Of a stretch of 64,000 bases of DNA, positions 61,963 to 64,000 are shown piece after piece; position 1 is the first letter of the stretch; the number at the start of each line of letters is the position of its first letter. Below the pieces are notes generated by a model. The model made no database searches. It was not told where the DNA came from and saw only the letters and a program-made list of their open reading frames with translations. A program made the translations under genes and the position numbers. Origin of the DNA: Aliiruegeria haliotis (GTDB lineage Bacteria > Pseudomonadota > Alphaproteobacteria > Rhodobacterales > Rhodobacteraceae); the NCBI RefSeq assembly GCF_003003255.1, contig NZ_PVTD01000003.1, positions 310,001 through 374,000 of the forward strand. The letters run 5' to 3'.

Positions 61963-63723
61963 TCAGTCCTCCTCGAACGGATCCCACTCGTCCTCGACCT
62001 CCGGCAGCGCCTCCACGGCAGCCTCGGCCTGGATTTGGTCGGGCGTGCGGATTTCGGTGATCCTCGCCTTTGGGAAGGTCTCCAGCACGGCCTGCACCAT
62101 CGGATGCTCCATGGCGGCCTCCTCCAGGGCGCGCTTCTCGCTGTCGCGCGCCTCGGCCACCGTCGGCGCGCCGCCCTCGCTGACGACGGAGACCGCCCAT
62201 CGGTTGCCCGTCATCGTCTGCAACCGCTGCCCCAGCCGCTGTGCAAGGTCGGGGGCTGCATCGGGGGTCGGCTCGAACTCGATCCGGCCGGGGGCGTATT
62301 TCGCCAGCCTAAGGGTGTTTTCCAGCTCGATCAGGAGGGTCACCTCCCGGTTTGCGCTGATCAGGTCGAGGACGTGATCAAAGGTCGCGAACCGCGCCAG
62401 CGCCTCCTCCGGCGCCACTTTCAACGCCGCCACGGGCCCCGCCCCGGGCGGGGTTCCGGCCGGGGCGGAGGGCGGCGGCGCGGCATAGCCAACCGGCCCG
62501 CCTTGCGGCACGCCCTGGCCACCACCGCCGGGACCGCCCGGATGGGTCGGCGGCGGTGAATCCTTCAACTTGCGCACCAGATCCCCGGGCGTGGGCAGGT
62601 CAGCGACATGGGTCAGGCGGATGATTGCCATCTCTGCCGCCATCATCGCGTTCGGAGCCTGTCCGACTTCCTCCAGCGATTTCAGGAGCATCTGCCACAT
62701 CCGCGCAAGGATCGGCATTCCGATCGCCTCCGCCATCGCCCGGCCACGGTCGCGTTCGTCGGGAGGCACCGTCGGGTCGTCGGCCGCCTCCGGTGTGATC
62801 TTCGTCACCGAAACCCAGTGGCACACCTCTGCGAGGTCCCGCAGGATCGCCATCGGGTCCGCACCGTCGGCATATTGCGCCGAAAGCTCGGTCAATGCGC
62901 CCGCCGCATCCCCTTTCAGGATCATGTCAAAGAGGTCGAGCACCCTGCCCCGGTCCGCAAGTCCCAGCATCGCGCGCACGGCATCCGCGTCGGTCTCGCC
63001 AACACCCTGACTCAACGCCTGGTCGAGCAGGGACTGCGCATCCCGAGCCGATCCTTCCGAGGCACGCACCAGCAACGCAAGCGCATCGTCGGTGATCTCG
63101 CCACATTCGGCATCCGCGATCCGACGCAGCATCGCCAGCATGTCCTCCGGCTCGATCCGGCGCAGGTCGAAGCGCTGACACCGCGAAAGCACCGTGACAG
63201 GCACCTTGCGGATTTCGGTCGTTGCGAAGATGAACTTCACGTGGGCGGGGGGTTCCTCCAGCGTCTTGAGAAGCGCGTTGAACGCGCTCTTCGACAGCAT
63301 GTGAACCTCGTCGATGATATAGACTTTGTACCGCGCGGAGCTTGGCGCGTAGGCCACGGAATCGAGCACCTGGCTGCGAATGTCATCAATGCCCGTGTTG
63401 GAGGCCGCGTCCATCTCCAGCACGTCGACGTGACGGCCCTCCGCAATCGCCACGCAATGCTCGCAGGCGCCACACGGGTCGGTTGTCGGGTCGCCCTCGC
63501 CATCCGCGCCGATGCAATTCATTCCCTTGGCGATGATCCGCGCCGTCGTCGTCTTCCCGGTCCCGCGGATGCCTGTCATCATGAAGGCCTGGGCAATGCG
63601 ATCTGCGGCGAAAGCGTTCTTGAGCGTTCGCACCATCGCGTCCTGACCAACCATGTCGGCGAAGGTTTGCGGTCGGTATTTTCGCGCCAGGACCTGGTAG
63701 CCGGTATCGCCTGTTTCGCTCAT
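61963..63723 (-). CDS. dnaX: DNA polymerase III subunit gamma/tau
   Basis: 586 residues from ATG 63723 (GAGGCGAG upstream); 73 extra in-frame codons precede it. The AAA+ motor has ARKYRPQTFADMVGQ, Walker A GIRGTGKTTTARIIA, a zinc finger in CGACEHCVAI, Walker B IIDEVHMLS and sensor FATTEIRKVPVT. It loads the sliding clamp and dimerises the core polymerase. A Pro/Gly-rich linker (PPPTHPGGPGGGGQG region) separates the tau-type C-terminal domain, which ends EDEWDPFEED. No programmed-frameshift A-run was seen. Confidence 0.96.
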   Translation of the reverse strand: MSETGDTGYQVLARKYRPQTFADMVGQDAMVRTLKNAFAADRIAQAFMMTGIRGTGKTTTARIIAKGMNCIGADGEGDPTTDPCGACEHCVAIAEGRHVDVLEMDAASNTGIDDIRSQVLDSVAYAPSSARYKVYIIDEVHMLSKSAFNALLKTLEEPPAHVKFIFATTEIRKVPVTVLSRCQRFDLRRIEPEDMLAMLRRIADAECGEITDDALALLVRASEGSARDAQSLLDQALSQGVGETDADAVRAMLGLADRGRVLDLFDMILKGDAAGALTELSAQYADGADPMAILRDLAEVCHWVSVTKITPEAADDPTVPPDERDRGRAMAEAIGMPILARMWQMLLKSLEEVGQAPNAMMAAEMAIIRLTHVADLPTPGDLVRKLKDSPPPTHPGGPGGGGQGVPQGGPVGYAAPPPSAPAGTPPGAGPVAALKVAPEEALARFATFDHVLDLISANREVTLLIELENTLRLAKYAPGRIEFEPTPDAAPDLAQRLGQRLQTMTGNRWAVSVVSEGGAPTVAEARDSEKRALEEAAMEHPMVQAVLETFPKARITEIRTPDQIQAEAAVEALPEVEDEWDPFEED

Positions 63724-63943
63724 CTCGCCTCGCTTCGTACTGACCGCGCCAAGGTAGTGGGACGCGCGGCGGAGGTCCACCGTTGCGATGTGCGGCACCT
63801 GTGGTATTCTGCCAGCGCCGCTCGCGAGGCGGCATCCCGGTCCGCGGAAAGCCGTCATCGGCACCTCGCCTGCGAAGAACCCACATCGGTTTTTCACGTT
63901 GCCCGGCATGGCGGACCATCGGGCGTGAACGGGAGAAACCACG

Positions 63944-64000
63944 ATGAAACCCCTGGAACAATTGCGCCGTGATGCGAAGGCCCTGAAGAAGGCACACGAG
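63944..64000 (+). CDS. Start of a probable ankyrin-repeat-type protein
   Basis: Only 19 codons are inside the window, from ATG 63944 with GGGAGA upstream: MKPLEQLRRDAKALKKAHE. I recall this N terminus from alphaproteobacterial ankyrin-repeat proteins (xLxxLRRDAKALKKA). It is divergent from dnaX across 220 bases. The call is tentative because the gene is cut. Confidence 0.5.
   Translation, partial: MKPLEQLRRDAKALKKAHE

Overview
The window is GC-rich, densely packed chromosomal DNA from an alphaproteobacterium, most probably a Rhodobacterales (Rhodobacteraceae/Roseobacter group) member. The signs are an ilvE / petP-petR block, an HDAC-like gene / xseB / ispA / dxs operon, a TrcR-type cell-cycle regulator, a dnaX-ybaB-recR operon, a DUF4453 protein, BMP-type ABC importers and uronate catabolism genes. 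Many neighbours overlap by 1-4 bases, and GTG/TTG starts are frequent. I saw no tRNA, rRNA, CRISPR array, insertion sequence or prophage gene. The species is not inferred.

Region 1 (1-8.5 kb) is accessory metabolism. A minus-strand operon encodes a glyoxalase-like protein, the Tat-exported small subunit and the FAD/GMC large subunit of a periplasmic sugar or polyol dehydrogenase, and the start of a sorbosone/glucose dehydrogenase-like protein. A ribbon-helix-helix protein lies upstream. Next come a membrane-anchored TPR regulator, a small uncharacterised ORF, a DUF3179 membrane protein and a secreted arylsulfatase.

Region 2 (8.5-14.7 kb) makes and transfers surface sugars: two glycosyltransferases with convergent overlapping stops, dTDP-deoxysugar genes (rfbC, an epimerase-like SDR, rfbD) and an LhgO-like FAD oxidase. 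Region 3 (14.7-20.7 kb) is a uronate catabolic cluster (uxuA, uxuB, kduI, uxaC) divergent from a GntR/FadR-type regulator.

Region 4 (20.7-30.6 kb) holds a truncated ParE-like/helicase-family gene, the 5-oxoprolinase genes pxpBCA, and a BMP-type ABC importer with a CodA-family amidohydrolase. The importer operon is preceded by a 223-nt leader containing two mutually exclusive helices, which is the best candidate here for an undescribed regulatory RNA.

Region 5 (30.7-43.9 kb) contains glnK-amtB with a clear terminator, a class A penicillin-binding protein, the phospholipid-transport proteins MlaA/MlaC, a type I secretion ATPase/adaptor pair, and a run of small metabolic genes ending in a MscS-type channel. 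Region 6 (43.9-64 kb) is mainly conserved core: peroxiredoxin, FAD reductase, rsmD, mtgA, GST, queG, ilvE, petP-petR, the xseB-ispA-dxs operon, RNase T2, trcR, recR-ybaB-dnaX and the start of a probable ankyrin-repeat gene.

All calls come from reading the sequence and recalling protein families; no database search was run. Start codons were chosen from ribosome-binding sites, signal peptides and overlaps, and alternatives are given where the choice is unsure.
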